The notes beneath the pieces were generated by a model that was not told the DNA's origin, ran no database searches, and saw nothing but the letters and a program-made list of their open reading frames with translations. 64,000 nt of DNA. It comes from Brucellaceae bacterium. GTDB lineage: Bacteria > Pseudomonadota > Alphaproteobacteria > Rhizobiales > Rhizobiaceae. The position numbers and the translations under genes are program-made. Positions 30,595 through 39,652 of this stretch are shown here, piece after piece; position 1 is the first letter of the stretch; every line of letters starts with the position of its first letter. The DNA lies in assembly GCA_020637775.1 (NCBI GenBank), contig JACKJV010000005.1:124001-188000 (forward strand), read 5' to 3'.

Positions 30595-31695
30595 ATGCAT
30601 TTGAGAAAACACTATGGTCGGGTTGCCAAAGCTGCGCTCGCCGGTTCAGTTCTTTATGCATCGCCGGCGGCGGCGCAGTCGGTTCTGGAACGCGTATTGA
30701 GCCAGATTGACGGCGTGAGCAAGGCGGTTCCCGTCAACGGCGTCTATGCGAACATTGCTGAATCAATTGGACAACCTGGCCTCGTTTCTGTGACCGAAAG
30801 CGTTCCGGCAACATTCGAGAATGCACCGGATGATACAACGATATGGTACGTCAGGGATTTTCCTGACAGTCCGGATATCAATATTATATTGACCAGATCA
30901 GATATTGGCAAAACATACTCTGCTAGCAGTGGGCTATACTCAACAGAACTGACCGCACTTGGAATTGAAGAAATTTCAATCGGTTTGGATGGATCTATAA
31001 CAATAAAAGACGATGACAGCAATTCTGTTGCGACTTTGATAGATGTGTCAAGATATTCTCCGCCTTATAAAGCGTATGAGTTAAATACCATTGGCGGCAT
31101 AACAAGAACATTAGGAGCCGATGCCGTAGCTTATGATTTGGGTCCGGAAGTGGTTTTATTGCCGGAGAGTTACATAGACCTATGCTGCTCATCTGAATTC
31201 AAGGTATATGTCGACCAAACGCGTCTCGTGGAAGGGCCTTACTACTCGTCCTTGATCGACGGCAGCATCACCAACACGATCTCAGGCGTGACGGCTGCCA
31301 CCGAGCAAGCCACTACCGACGCAATAGCGGGGATCGAATACACCCTGCCCACACTCAATTTCGGCAACATCGCCACCACGGCGCTGGGCGCGGTGAACAC
31401 CGGCGAGATCACGCTGGGCGTGAACTCAGTGGTCGACGAGGCGGCGACAGTGAAAACCCGCGCCGTTCGGTCAACGCTTGGCGTTGTCGGTGGTTCTGCC
31501 GATACAGGCGCGCTCGTCCTCAACGTCGCCAGCAACAGTTCGGCCGTCCAGGGCAGCGTGGACAATATGCTGATCGCCGTGAACGGGTCGTTCGGCAACA
31601 TCGCCACCACGGCGCTGGGCGCGGTGAATACCGGCACGATCACCAGCGGCGTGAACGCCGCCGTGGCCGGGATTACCGGGCTGGCCGGCCAATAG
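30595..31695 (+). CDS. Mosaic secreted protein with repeated C-terminal module
   Basis: No known family was recognised. The 366 residues begin with a signal peptide (MHLRKHYGRVAKAALAGSVL, cut near AAAQ). A central region of about 160 residues is encoded by DNA with much lower GC than its surroundings (about 30780-31240), rich in Ile, Asp, Ser and Tyr. The C-terminal part returns to high GC and repeats FGNIATTALGAVNTGxIT twice, 77 residues apart. RBS-like GGTGGGG precedes the ATG at 30595. It looks like an exported or surface protein in which a foreign centre sits between conserved ends. Confidence 0.8.
   Translation: MHLRKHYGRVAKAALAGSVLYASPAAAQSVLERVLSQIDGVSKAVPVNGVYANIAESIGQPGLVSVTESVPATFENAPDDTTIWYVRDFPDSPDINIILTRSDIGKTYSASSGLYSTELTALGIEEISIGLDGSITIKDDDSNSVATLIDVSRYSPPYKAYELNTIGGITRTLGADAVAYDLGPEVVLLPESYIDLCCSSEFKVYVDQTRLVEGPYYSSLIDGSITNTISGVTAATEQATTDAIAGIEYTLPTLNFGNIATTALGAVNTGEITLGVNSVVDEAATVKTRAVRSTLGVVGGSADTGALVLNVASNSSAVQGSVDNMLIAVNGSFGNIATTALGAVNTGTITSGVNAAVAGITGLAGQ
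31360..31643 (+). repeat. Two near-identical 53-base direct repeats inside the mosaic gene
   Basis: Copies at 31360-31412 and 31591-31643 begin TTCGGCAACATCGCC and differ at only a few positions. They are 231 bases (77 codons) apart and in frame. Recombination between them would delete one module cleanly. Confidence 0.85.
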
Positions 31696-31837
31696 ACCGG
31701 CGCTGCCTTTTCCGTTGCCGCGCAATCCGGCGGAATGACACGCCGGCAGGGCAAAAGGATAGAGGACCGGTCCCTGGCGGAAGCCGCCGGTGTCCCTTCC
31801 GCTGCGCAAGGGCGGCTGCCACACCAGAGCCAGCCTT

Positions 31838-32371
31838 TCAAATCATGGGGGCCAGGCGGCGGAACAATCCGTCGCGATGAAGCAGCGCGCTTTCATCAAG
31901 AACAGTCGTTGCCACGACCCGGCCCAGAAGCAGGTTGTGGGAGGCATGGGAGATGAACCGTTCCAGCCGGCAATCGAAACTGGCGACAGTGCCCTCCAGC
32001 ACCGGTGAACCGGTCTCCAGCATGGTCCACCTGCCCTTTGCGAAGCGCGCACGGGCAGAAAGCTTGGCTGTGGAGAAAAGGCGGGCGATTCCATGCTGGC
32101 TCTCGGACAGGAAATTGACCGCGAATGCGCCGCTGGCCATCATCGCCGGCAGCGCCGGTTCATGCTCGTTGACGCAGACCAGAAGCGTTGGCGGCGCCAG
32201 CGCGACAGGGCAGACCGACGTCGCGGTCAGGCCGTTGCGGGCGCTGCCGCTGGAGGCTGTGACCACGGCCACCGACGCCGCCACCTGGCGAATGGCCGCC
32301 TTGAACCCGGCCTCGGACACGGCATCGGCAGCCGGCGAGCCGTCGGTCCCGGGTATGGCGCTGGTCTTCAT
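31838..32371 (-). CDS. Flavin reductase (HpaC/DIM6 family)
   Basis: A small NAD(P)H:flavin oxidoreductase that supplies reduced FMN or FAD to a two-component monooxygenase. The 177 residues contain the flavin-reductase-like pattern FKAAIRQVAASVAVVTASSG, NGLTATSVCPVALAPPTLLV and FAVNFLSESQHGIARLFS. The start is the ATG at 32371, seven bases before the preceding gene ends on the strand. It closes operon A. No oxygenase component is adjacent, so it may serve the luciferase-like enzyme or an enzyme elsewhere; the SnoaL-like neighbour is a further possible partner. Confidence 0.88.
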   Translation of the reverse strand: MKTSAIPGTDGSPAADAVSEAGFKAAIRQVAASVAVVTASSGSARNGLTATSVCPVALAPPTLLVCVNEHEPALPAMMASGAFAVNFLSESQHGIARLFSTAKLSARARFAKGRWTMLETGSPVLEGTVASFDCRLERFISHASHNLLLGRVVATTVLDESALLHRDGLFRRLAPMI

Positions 32372-32378
32372 GGCGACC

Positions 32379-32912
32379 TCATGGAAGGCCGGCAGCACGG
32401 CGCAAGGCATAGATCGGATCGGACGGCGCCGTGGCGCCAATCGGCAGGCGCGGCCCGAACCGCTCGGTTTCGCTTTCTTCGGGCGGGGTCTGTTCCTCCA
32501 CCCAGTCATAGACGACGGTGCGGTCGGCAACACGCCATTCGCCGTTGCGCTTCTCCATGCGGTCGCAATAGCGCCCGGCCAGAAGGTATTGGCGGATCGT
32601 TCCCTCGCGGTCGGGGCCACGTTGCAGGGCGTTGAAGTAGCTCTCGACGATGGCGACATCCGGGCCGGCGAACTCGATGAGGATGTTGGCAACCTGGTGC
32701 ACGTTGCGCGGTCCGGCCTGAAACACCTTCAGCGCATGGGCGATGAAGCCTTCCGCTGACCCGTCATAGGCGCCATGGCAATCATGGGCATCGGGCCAGT
32801 AGGCGCCGCGCAGCGCCGCTTCGTCGGCACGGTCGATACCGCGGCAATAGCGAAAGATGCAATCGCGGATGGCCTCGCGGTCCATGAGTTCGGTGAGTCT
32901 GTCCTGATCCAT
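32379..32912 (-). CDS. SnoaL/NTF2-like protein
   Basis: A 177-residue alpha+beta-barrel protein of the SnoaL_4 kind, starting [20 protein letters not shown] with the family helix and [15 protein letters not shown] conserved-looking core [10 protein letters not shown] and [20 protein letters not shown] follows. Members act as isomerases, hydrolases, dehydratases or small subunits of ring hydroxylases. Its place between a lactonase and a flavin reductase points to catabolism of a cyclic substrate. The reaction is not predictable. Confidence 0.82.
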   Translation of the reverse strand: MDQDRLTELMDREAIRDCIFRYCRGIDRADEAALRGAYWPDAHDCHGAYDGSAEGFIAHALKVFQAGPRNVHQVANILIEFAGPDVAIVESYFNALQRGPDREGTIRQYLLAGRYCDRMEKRNGEWRVADRTVVYDWVEEQTPPEESETERFGPRLPIGATAPSDPIYALRRAAGLP

Positions 32913-32947
32913 GGAAGGCAAACCTTTCTTCGAGGGGAACGGATCCT

Positions 32948-33844
32948 TCAGCCGCCGCTTCCGGGCGGGGCCGGGTTGAAGGGCGTCTCGGGAATTCCCG
33001 TGGCGCCAAGCCCTTCGATGGCATGAAGGCATCCGCCTTTCGGGTGTCTGGAGATGGCGCGGCCGGAACCGGAATCCATGATCGAGGTGACATAGAGCGT
33101 GGCCATGTCCGGTCCGCCAAATGCCAGGCTCGACGGCAGGTCCGTGGGCGCGTCCAGCAGGCGGTCCAGTTCGCCATCGGGCGTGAAGCGGGCGATCTTG
33201 CCCACCTGGATCAGGCAGGTCCAGAGGCAGCCTTCGCTGTCCACCGTGGCACCATCGGGGCCCGAGCCCCAAAGTGCGGTATCGACAAAGACGCGCGGCG
33301 CGCCGATATCCGCGTCGGCGGGGCCATAGGGCCAGGCGCGGATGACCCGTTCCAGGCTGTCGGCAAAATACATGATCCGCCCGTCCGGGCTGAAGCTCAG
33401 CGCATTGGAAATACGGATGCCCGTTGCGAAGACGCGTGTCCTGCCTGCACCATCGAGGCGCCAGAGGCTGCCCAGCGGATCGGCATGCACGCCCATCGAG
33501 CCGCACAGAAAGCGGCCCTGCCGGTCGGTCTTGCCGTCGTTGAACCGGATGGCCGGATCGGCCGGTTCAGGGCGGAAGAGCGGCGTGAAGTCCCCTGTCG
33601 CCCTGTCCATCAGCCAGATGCCGTCGGCAAGGCCGCAGACAAGGCCGTTGCCTTCGGCCAACGCGACAGACCCGATCATGGACGGGGTCCGCCACCGATG
33701 CATTTCCCCGCTTGCCGGATCGAGGCAGCGGATCAGCCGCGACACCCCGTCGACCCAGTAGAGCCGGCCCGACCTGTGGTCCCAGACCGGGCTTTCGCCC
33801 AGCATGTCGGGCGTATCGCAAACGATGCGGATCTCGGGCGTCAT
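32948..33844 (-). CDS. SMP-30/gluconolactonase-like hydrolase
   Basis: A six-bladed beta-propeller lactonase, 298 residues. The metal ligands of the family can be seen: Glu17 in MLGESPVWD, an Asn in IRFNDGKTD, an Asn in [11 protein letters not shown] and an Asp in [11 protein letters not shown]. It probably opens a lactone ring, which fits a Baeyer-Villiger monooxygenase in the same region. It lies 69 bases after the binding-protein gene in operon A. Sugar lactones are an alternative substrate. Confidence 0.88.
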   Translation of the reverse strand: MTPEIRIVCDTPDMLGESPVWDHRSGRLYWVDGVSRLIRCLDPASGEMHRWRTPSMIGSVALAEGNGLVCGLADGIWLMDRATGDFTPLFRPEPADPAIRFNDGKTDRQGRFLCGSMGVHADPLGSLWRLDGAGRTRVFATGIRISNALSFSPDGRIMYFADSLERVIRAWPYGPADADIGAPRVFVDTALWGSGPDGATVDSEGCLWTCLIQVGKIARFTPDGELDRLLDAPTDLPSSLAFGGPDMATLYVTSIMDSGSGRAISRHPKGGCLHAIEGLGATGIPETPFNPAPPGSGG

Positions 33845-33913
33845 GGTGGAGCCTTCAGGACAGGAAAACGGACGGCGGAGAGCCGGAGCCCTCCGCCGCA
33901 GCCTTGGGAGGCC

Positions 33914-35140
33914 TTACTGCTTGAGCAGCGGACAGGCGCTGTTTTCCGGCGAGCGCCAGACCTGCTCGGGATCGAGCGTCGCGATGACGTTATAGTAGTC
34001 GTACGGTCCCTTGGATTCTTCCGGCGACTTGACCTCGACGGAAAGCGACGGACGCATGACCTGGCCATCGGCACGGATCGAGACATTGTCGAACTGGAAG
34101 TCGTTGATGGGCGTTTCGCGCATCTTCGACATGACCGCCGTGCCCTCGTCGGTTCCTGCCGCCTTGACCGATTTCAGGTAGTGCGTCACGGCGCTGTAGG
34201 TCGTCATCTGGGCTTCGTTGGGGAAGCGGTCGTCAAACGCCTCGCGATAGCGCTTGGCGAATTCGCGCGTGCCTTCGTTCAGATCCCAGTAGGTCGGCGT
34301 GGTGAAGCGTACGCCTTGCAGGGCCTGGAGGCCGATGGAATGGGCATTGTTGATGAACATGCCCAGCGGCGCGAGGTTCTGGCCGCTCTGGGTGATGCCG
34401 AACTCTGCCGCCTGCTTGATGGCATTGCCGAGGTCGTTGCCGGCATTGGCAAGGGCTATGACATCGGCGCCGCTGGCCTGGGCCTGCAGCAGGTAGGACG
34501 AGAAATCGTTGGAATTGAGCGGATGCAGCACGGACCCCACGACTTCGCCGCCGCCAGCCTCGATGAAGCCGGTGGAATCCTCCTGCCAGACCTTGCCGAA
34601 GGTGTAATCCACCGTAATGAAGTAGAAGGTCTTGTTGCCGGCCTGAAGCAGCGCGTTGGTGGTCGCCTTGGCCATCGCATAGGTGTCCTGCATCCACTGC
34701 GTGGTCATGGCGTTGCACTTGTCATTGGTGAAGAAACTGGCAGCCGAACCGGCCAGAAGGTAAGGCTTGTTCTTTTCCTTCATCATGTCGCTGATGGCCG
34801 CGGCGATCGAGGATGCCGAGCAGCCGACAATGGTGTCGACGCCCTCCTGGTCGATCCATTTCAGCGCGGCAGCCATGCCGATATCCGGCTTGTTCTGGTC
34901 GTCGGCGACGACGATCTCGATCTTCTTGCCGTCGATCTCGCCGCCGGCGTCGGCGACCGCGAGACGGGCAGCCACGACGGAGCCTGGTCCGCAATTGTCG
35001 GCATAGGGGCCGGACTGGTCATTCATGATGCCGATGCGGATGATATCGTCCGAAATCCCCTCGGCCGACACGGCGAAAGGGGTGAGAACGGTCGAAGCGG
35101 CCAGAAGGACCGCGGCGCCGATCTTGTGTGTGTTCTTCAT
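33914..35140 (-). CDS. Branched-chain amino acid-type ABC substrate-binding protein
   Basis: A periplasmic type I binding protein of the Leu/Ile/Val class, 408 residues, with a signal peptide (MKNTHKIGAAVLLAASTVLT, cut after VSA). The fold markers are IRIGIMNDQSGPYADNCGPG, KKIEIVVADDQNKPDIG and GCSASSIAAAI. Such proteins often bind aromatic or alicyclic acids rather than amino acids. Its permease and ATPases (livGFHM) are 1.9 kb upstream in a separate operon, so it is the presumed partner. The start at 35140 follows TTGGAGGAATTG-like RBS. Confidence 0.92.
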   Translation of the reverse strand: MKNTHKIGAAVLLAASTVLTPFAVSAEGISDDIIRIGIMNDQSGPYADNCGPGSVVAARLAVADAGGEIDGKKIEIVVADDQNKPDIGMAAALKWIDQEGVDTIVGCSASSIAAAISDMMKEKNKPYLLAGSAASFFTNDKCNAMTTQWMQDTYAMAKATTNALLQAGNKTFYFITVDYTFGKVWQEDSTGFIEAGGGEVVGSVLHPLNSNDFSSYLLQAQASGADVIALANAGNDLGNAIKQAAEFGITQSGQNLAPLGMFINNAHSIGLQALQGVRFTTPTYWDLNEGTREFAKRYREAFDDRFPNEAQMTTYSAVTHYLKSVKAAGTDEGTAVMSKMRETPINDFQFDNVSIRADGQVMRPSLSVEVKSPEESKGPYDYYNVIATLDPEQVWRSPENSACPLLKQ

Positions 35141-35206
35141 GTCAATTCCTCCACTGGGTTTGTGTCTTCTCACTGCACGTAGAGACGGCGACCCTCCCGC
35201 GCGCCG

Positions 35207-35965
35207 TCAGGAAAAGGCGTAGGTGATGCCACCGTCGACAAAGAGCATGTCGCCGGTGATGAAGCCTGCCTCGTCGCTGGCCAGGAAGACGGCCGCATTG
35301 GCCACGTCTTCCGGCGTGCCGAGACGGCCGACCGGCATGCGCTGACGGCGCCGTTCCCAGGCCTCGTCGGTGACGACGCGATTGGCGCCTTCGGTCGGCG
35401 TCGGACCCGGCGCAATGGCGTTGACGCGAATGCCGCGCGGACCGAACTCCGCGGCCGCCGAGCGCGTCGAGGCCGCAACCGCCGCCTTGACGGCGGAATA
35501 CATGATGCCGTTCTTCATCGCGAGCACGGCGGCCGGCGAAGCGATATTGACGATGGCGCCGCCACCGGCATCCGTCATGCCATCCATGACCGCCTGATAG
35601 CCCCAGATCACGCCCTTGAAACCGACATCGACCATGCGCCCGACCAGTTCCTCGGTCTGCTCCTCAAGCGGGCCATAGCGGTTGTACATCGCGTTGTTGA
35701 CGAGGATCGTGACCGGACCGAAAGCCTCTTTCGCCGCGGCCACAGCCCTGAAGACATCATCACGGCTGGCGACATTGCCGGACAGGGCCACTGCCTCGCC
35801 GCCGGCATCACGAATGGCGGCGGCAGCCTGCCCTGCGACGTCCGCCTTGAGGTCGAGCACGGCCACACGCGCGCCCTCACGGCCAAAAGCCTCTGCGATG
35901 GCACGGCCGATGCCGCGACCGCCACCGGTGACGAGCGCGACCCGGCCCTGAAGGCGGCCGCTCAT
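35207..35965 (-). CDS. Short-chain dehydrogenase/reductase
   Basis: A classical SDR of 252 residues. The nucleotide motif is TGGGRGIG (13-20), NNAM replaces the usual NNAG, and the catalytic Tyr and Lys are in YSAVK. The C-terminal VNAIAPGPTPTEG and ITGDMLFVDGG are typical. It probably oxidises a hydroxyl group to a ketone with NAD(P). It heads operon A and is divergent from iclR, with about 280 bases between. It is related to the SDR at 49593-50342. Confidence 0.9.
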   Translation of the reverse strand: MSGRLQGRVALVTGGGRGIGRAIAEAFGREGARVAVLDLKADVAGQAAAAIRDAGGEAVALSGNVASRDDVFRAVAAAKEAFGPVTILVNNAMYNRYGPLEEQTEELVGRMVDVGFKGVIWGYQAVMDGMTDAGGGAIVNIASPAAVLAMKNGIMYSAVKAAVAASTRSAAAEFGPRGIRVNAIAPGPTPTEGANRVVTDEAWERRRQRMPVGRLGTPEDVANAAVFLASDEAGFITGDMLFVDGGITYAFS

Positions 35966-36130
35966 GTCCGCGCTCCCACAGAAGGAAACCGCACTCGCCG
36001 CGCCCTGCCGAAAAATATCACAGGTTGTATGCCAAACCGGATGTCCGAACGCCTGCATTGCATGGCGAGCCACCTCCCCTGACGGAAAATCCACCCGGCT
36101 TCCCGTCTCATTATTCCTGTTCGAAGCCTT

Positions 36131-36150
36131 GTTTCCGGCTTGACGGAAAC
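36131..36150. promoter_or_regulatory. Inverted repeat in the iclR-operon A intergenic region
   Basis: Arms GTTTCCG (36131-36137) and CGGAAAC (36144-36150) with a six-base spacer lie midway between operon A and iclR. This may be a second regulator site or part of the iclR promoter region. Confidence 0.4.
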
Positions 36151-36203
36151 AGCTTGTCACGGGCACCCGGGGGTGACCAGAACCATTTCATCCTTGCGGT
36201 CCA

Positions 36204-36221
36204 GTTTCACATTTCTGAAAA
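36204..36221. promoter_or_regulatory. KdgR/IclR-like palindrome upstream of iclR
   Basis: The 18-base site GTTTCACATTTCTGAAAA lies 26 bases before the iclR start. It agrees at 17 of 18 positions with the reverse complement of a perfect inverted repeat at 43013-43030 in front of operon B. TGAAAC half-sites are typical of KdgR-type IclR proteins, so autoregulation is plausible. Confidence 0.6.
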
Positions 36222-36246
36222 TGGACCCGTCGAAGGGAGACCGACA

Positions 36247-37026
36247 ATGCAGACGTCCCAGGTCAAATCCGCCACGCGTGCCATTGAAATTCTTGACTTT
36301 TTCAAGCGTATCAAGGAACCCTGCGGCATGTCCGACATCGCCCAGGCGCTGGGTTATCCGCAGTCGAGCACGACCGTCCTCCTGAAGACGCTGGTGAACC
36401 TCGGCTATCTGAATTTCGACCGTGTCGAGCGATTGTATTTTCCGACACCGAAGGTAACGGCGCTGGGCGACTGGATCCCGCGCGCATTGTTCGGCAGCAC
36501 ACGCGTGCTGGAAGCCATGCATGACGTGCATGCTGCAACCGGAGAGACAGTCTCGATCAACGCCCGCAACGACATCTATCTGCAATATGTGCAGATCATC
36601 CAGTCGATCCACGCCATGCGATTCCATGTCGATGAGGGAACGCTGCGCTTCCTCACCCATTCGGTGGTGGGCTGGGTGCTGCTCTCCACGCTGCCGGACG
36701 AGAAGATCGACAATATCGTACGGCGGACCAATATCGCCATCGAGAAACCGGCAGAGCGCGTCAAGACCGCCAGCATCATGGCGGAGGTCGAGCAGATCCG
36801 GGCGCAGGGTTACGGATATACCGAGAACATACCCTTTCTCGGCGGCGCGACGCTGTGCGTGCTGCTGCCGGTCACCATTCACAACCAGCCGGTCGCGCTC
36901 GGGCTCGGCGGCGTGGTGGACAGGGTGCGGGCAAACCGCGAACGCTATCTCGTCGCGCTGCAGCGGGCGGCGAAGTCGATCCAGCATTCCGATCCGTTCG
37001 ACATGCCGATCGATATCGAAATCTGA
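36247..37026 (+). CDS. IclR-family transcriptional regulator
   Basis: A 259-residue regulator. The N-terminal winged helix-turn-helix is SDIAQALGYPQSSTTVLLKT. The C-terminal effector domain includes GETVSINARNDIYLQYVQ and the family's LPVTIHNQPVALGLGGVVDRV. The ATG at 36247 has GAAGGGAG at good spacing. Placement beside operon A and palindromes in front of it and operon B suggest it controls the catabolic genes and itself. The effector is unknown, probably a pathway acid. Confidence 0.92.
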   Translation: MQTSQVKSATRAIEILDFFKRIKEPCGMSDIAQALGYPQSSTTVLLKTLVNLGYLNFDRVERLYFPTPKVTALGDWIPRALFGSTRVLEAMHDVHAATGETVSINARNDIYLQYVQIIQSIHAMRFHVDEGTLRFLTHSVVGWVLLSTLPDEKIDNIVRRTNIAIEKPAERVKTASIMAEVEQIRAQGYGYTENIPFLGGATLCVLLPVTIHNQPVALGLGGVVDRVRANRERYLVALQRAAKSIQHSDPFDMPIDIEI

Positions 37027-37038
37027 TTGCCGCCGGCC

Positions 37039-38034
37039 TCAGCCATTCTTGCTGGCCGCCGCCCTTTCGCTCACCGGTGCCTGCGTGGACGACACCCCGC
37101 CAGCCTCCTTTCGCCGGGCGATCCAGCGTGCAAGCGCGGAGAGTTCGCCGACAAATCCGCGGCGGAAGAAGATGATCACCACAAGCAGGATGACACCCTG
37201 GAGGATCAGCGCCCATTCGCCGAAGCCGGCCAGTTCGTCATTCAGCCAGATGATGATGCCGGCGCCGAAAAGCGGTCCTGTCAGCGTTCCAAGCCCGCCG
37301 AGCAGGGTCATGATGATGACCTCGCCAGACACCTGCCAGGAGGCATCGGTCAGGGTGGCGAACTGGTAGACGGTCGCCTTCATGCCTCCGGCCACACCGG
37401 CCATTGTGGCTGACAGCACGAAGGCGACGAGCTTCACCCTTTCGGGTGAAAAGCCGAGCGATTCCACGCGCTGCTGGTTGTCGCGCACCGCCTTCAGCAC
37501 TTCGCCATAGGGTGAATTGACGATGCGGTAGTAAGCGGCAATCGCCAGGATCGCCATGGCGAGGACCACGTAATAGTAGGTAAAGCTGTCATCGACGTTG
37601 ATGAAACCGAACAGCGGGTTGCGCGGAATGGCCTGCATGCCGTCCTCGCCGCCGGTGAACTCGCTTTGCAGCAGCACGAAGAAGACGAGCTGCGAGAAGG
37701 CCAGCGTGATCATGGCAAACTGGATGCCCTGCCGGCGGATGGCGAGATAGCCGACAACCAATCCCAGCATGCCTGCCACGATGCCGCCAAAGGCGATGGC
37801 CAGTTCCACCGAAATGCCGGTCGTCTTGAGGGCAAGCCCTGTCATATAGGCGGCGGTGCCGAAAAACATGGCATGGCCGAAGCAAAGCAGCCCGGTATAG
37901 CCCAGCAGCAGGTTGAACGAACAGGCGAAGACGACGAAACACAGGATCGTCATCAGCAGGACCGGATAGAGGAAAAAGGGCGCGGCCAAAGCAGCGGCGA
38001 GACCCAGGGCCAGGGCCAGATGGACCGGTTTCAT
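37039..38034 (-). CDS. livM: Liv-type ABC permease LivM
   Basis: An inner-membrane permease of a branched-chain amino acid-type importer, 331 residues with about nine membrane segments. The typical start is FNLLLGYTGLLCFGHAMFFG, and the EAA-like loop is YGEVLKAVRDNQQRVESLGF. The ATG at 38034 shares one base with the livH stop (TGATG). The open frame continues much farther upstream, but that part is only shadow of livH. It is last in operon B. Confidence 0.93.
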   Translation of the reverse strand: MKPVHLALALGLAAALAAPFFLYPVLLMTILCFVVFACSFNLLLGYTGLLCFGHAMFFGTAAYMTGLALKTTGISVELAIAFGGIVAGMLGLVVGYLAIRRQGIQFAMITLAFSQLVFFVLLQSEFTGGEDGMQAIPRNPLFGFINVDDSFTYYYVVLAMAILAIAAYYRIVNSPYGEVLKAVRDNQQRVESLGFSPERVKLVAFVLSATMAGVAGGMKATVYQFATLTDASWQVSGEVIIMTLLGGLGTLTGPLFGAGIIIWLNDELAGFGEWALILQGVILLVVIIFFRRGFVGELSALARWIARRKEAGGVSSTQAPVSERAAASKNG

Positions 38035-38924
38035 CACATGGACTCCTTGCCGGAAAAGAGGCCTGCGGGCCGGAAGAAGAGGGCTGCCGCCATGAACAGG
38101 AAGATGACCACGGACGCGGCTTCCGGATAGAAAACCTTGGTCAGCCCTTCCACGACACCGAGCGCATAGCCGGCAACCACCGCGCCGGCGATCGACCCCA
38201 TGCCGCCGATGACGACGACGGCGAAGACCACGATGATGACATTCGACCCCATGGAGGGCGAGACCTGGTAGATCGGTGCGGCCAGCACACCCGACAGGGC
38301 CGCCAGGCCGACGCCGAAGGCATAGGTGAGCGTCATCATCCGCGGCACGTTGATGCCGAAGGATTCCACGATATGCGGTTTCTCGTTGGCGGCGCGCAGA
38401 TAGGCACCCAGCTTGGTATGCTCGATCAGCAGCCAGGTTCCGATGCAGGTGACGAGCGAGAAGACCACCACCCAGAGCCGGTAATAGGGCAGGAACATGA
38501 AGCCGAGATTCACACCGCCGGGAATGGGGTTCTGATAGGGTATGCCGGTGGAACCGAATTGCTGGCGCACAAGGCCTTCCAGCACCAGCACCATGGCATA
38601 GGTGGCCAGCAGGCCGTAGAGGTGGTCGAGGTTCTGCAGCGGGCGAAGGATCAGGCGTTCCATCGCCATGCCGAAGACAGCGACGATGATGGGCGCGACA
38701 AACAACGCGCCCCAATAGGGCAGGCCAAGCGTTGTCAGCAGAATCCAGGCCACGAAGGCGCCCAGCATGTATTGCGCGCCATGGGCGAAATTCACGACGT
38801 TCATCAGGCCGAAAATGATGGCCAGTCCCATGGACAGCATGGCGTAGAACGAGCCGTTGATGAGGCCGAGGAGCACCTGCCCCATCAGCAACTGGATGGA
38901 TATGTTCTCGAACATGGCGCTCAT
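38034..38924 (-). CDS. livH: Liv-type ABC permease LivH
   Basis: The second permease subunit, 296 residues. It has the family N-terminus GLINGSFYAMLSMGLAIIFG and NFAHGAQYMLGAF, and the cytosolic loop KLGAYLRAANEKPHIVESFG, which contacts the ATPases. Its ATG overlaps the livF stop by four bases (ATGA), and its stop overlaps the livM start. The tight coupling shows one transporter unit. Confidence 0.94.
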   Translation of the reverse strand: MSAMFENISIQLLMGQVLLGLINGSFYAMLSMGLAIIFGLMNVVNFAHGAQYMLGAFVAWILLTTLGLPYWGALFVAPIIVAVFGMAMERLILRPLQNLDHLYGLLATYAMVLVLEGLVRQQFGSTGIPYQNPIPGGVNLGFMFLPYYRLWVVVFSLVTCIGTWLLIEHTKLGAYLRAANEKPHIVESFGINVPRMMTLTYAFGVGLAALSGVLAAPIYQVSPSMGSNVIIVVFAVVVIGGMGSIAGAVVAGYALGVVEGLTKVFYPEAASVVIFLFMAAALFFRPAGLFSGKESM

Positions 38925-39652
38925 ACCCCCAGATATGATTTGACCCGGTCCATGCCGGTGTCGAATTCGTCACGCGTCAGGATATCGACGACCTTGCCAT
39001 GTTCGACCACGACATGGCGATCGGCCACCTTGCGCGCGAAACGCAGGTTCTGCTCGACCAGCAGAATGGTGAAACCCTGTTTCTTGAGCTTCTGGATGAT
39101 GGCACCGATCTCCTGCACCACGACGGGAGCAAGCCCTTCGCTCGGCTCGTCGAGCAGGAGCAGGCGCGAGCCGGTGCGCAGGATGCGTGCAATGGCCAGC
39201 ATCTGCTGTTCGCCGCCCGAAAGCAGGGTGCCACGGCTGGCCGCCCTTGCGCGCAGGTTCGGGAAAGTGGCGTAGAGATCGGCATCCGACATGCCGCCTT
39301 CGCGCAGGACCGGTGGCAGGAACATGTTCTCCCTGACCGACAGGCCGGAGAAGATGCCGCGTTCCTCCGGGCAATAGGCAATGCCCTTGCGGGCGATCTC
39401 GTAGGTGCGCCGCCCGATCAGTTCCTCGCCATCGAGCCGGATGGAACCGGTGCGCTTTTGCAGAAAGCCCATGATGGAGCGAAGCGTCGTGGTCTTGCCG
39501 GCGCCGTTACGCCCGATCAGCGTCAGCAATTCGCCTTCCCGGACATCGAAGGTCATGCCGTGCAGGACCTTGGATTCGGCGTACCATGCGTTCAGGTTTT
39601 CAACCGAAAGCAGCGGCCGGGCGGGCACGGGGTTGCTCGCGTGCTCATTCAT
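38921..39652 (-). CDS. livF: Liv-type ABC ATPase LivF
   Basis: The shorter of the two ATPases, 243 residues. Walker A is GRNGAGKT (47-54), the signature is LLSGGEQQMLAIARIL and Walker B is LLLLDEPSEGLAP, the LivF wording. It starts at the ATG 39652, overlapping the livG stop by eight bases. An upstream open frame is a livG shadow. Confidence 0.94.
   Translation of the reverse strand: MNEHASNPVPARPLLSVENLNAWYAESKVLHGMTFDVREGELLTLIGRNGAGKTTTLRSIMGFLQKRTGSIRLDGEELIGRRTYEIARKGIAYCPEERGIFSGLSVRENMFLPPVLREGGMSDADLYATFPNLRARAASRGTLLSGGEQQMLAIARILRTGSRLLLLDEPSEGLAPVVVQEIGAIIQKLKKQGFTILLVEQNLRFARKVADRHVVVEHGKVVDILTRDEFDTGMDRVKSYLGV

Noticed and set aside
31696..31837. Terminator between the mosaic gene and the flavin reductase
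   Set aside because: Several GC-rich partial repeats occur, but none forms a convincing stem followed by a T run.
33023..35182. A 719-codon plus-strand frame opposite the lactonase and binding-protein genes
   Set aside because: Composition and overlap with two real genes mark it as a shadow.
37039..38973. LivM as a 644-residue protein
   Set aside because: The extra N-terminal half is livH read in another frame; the ATG at 38034, overlapping the livH stop, gives the normal size.
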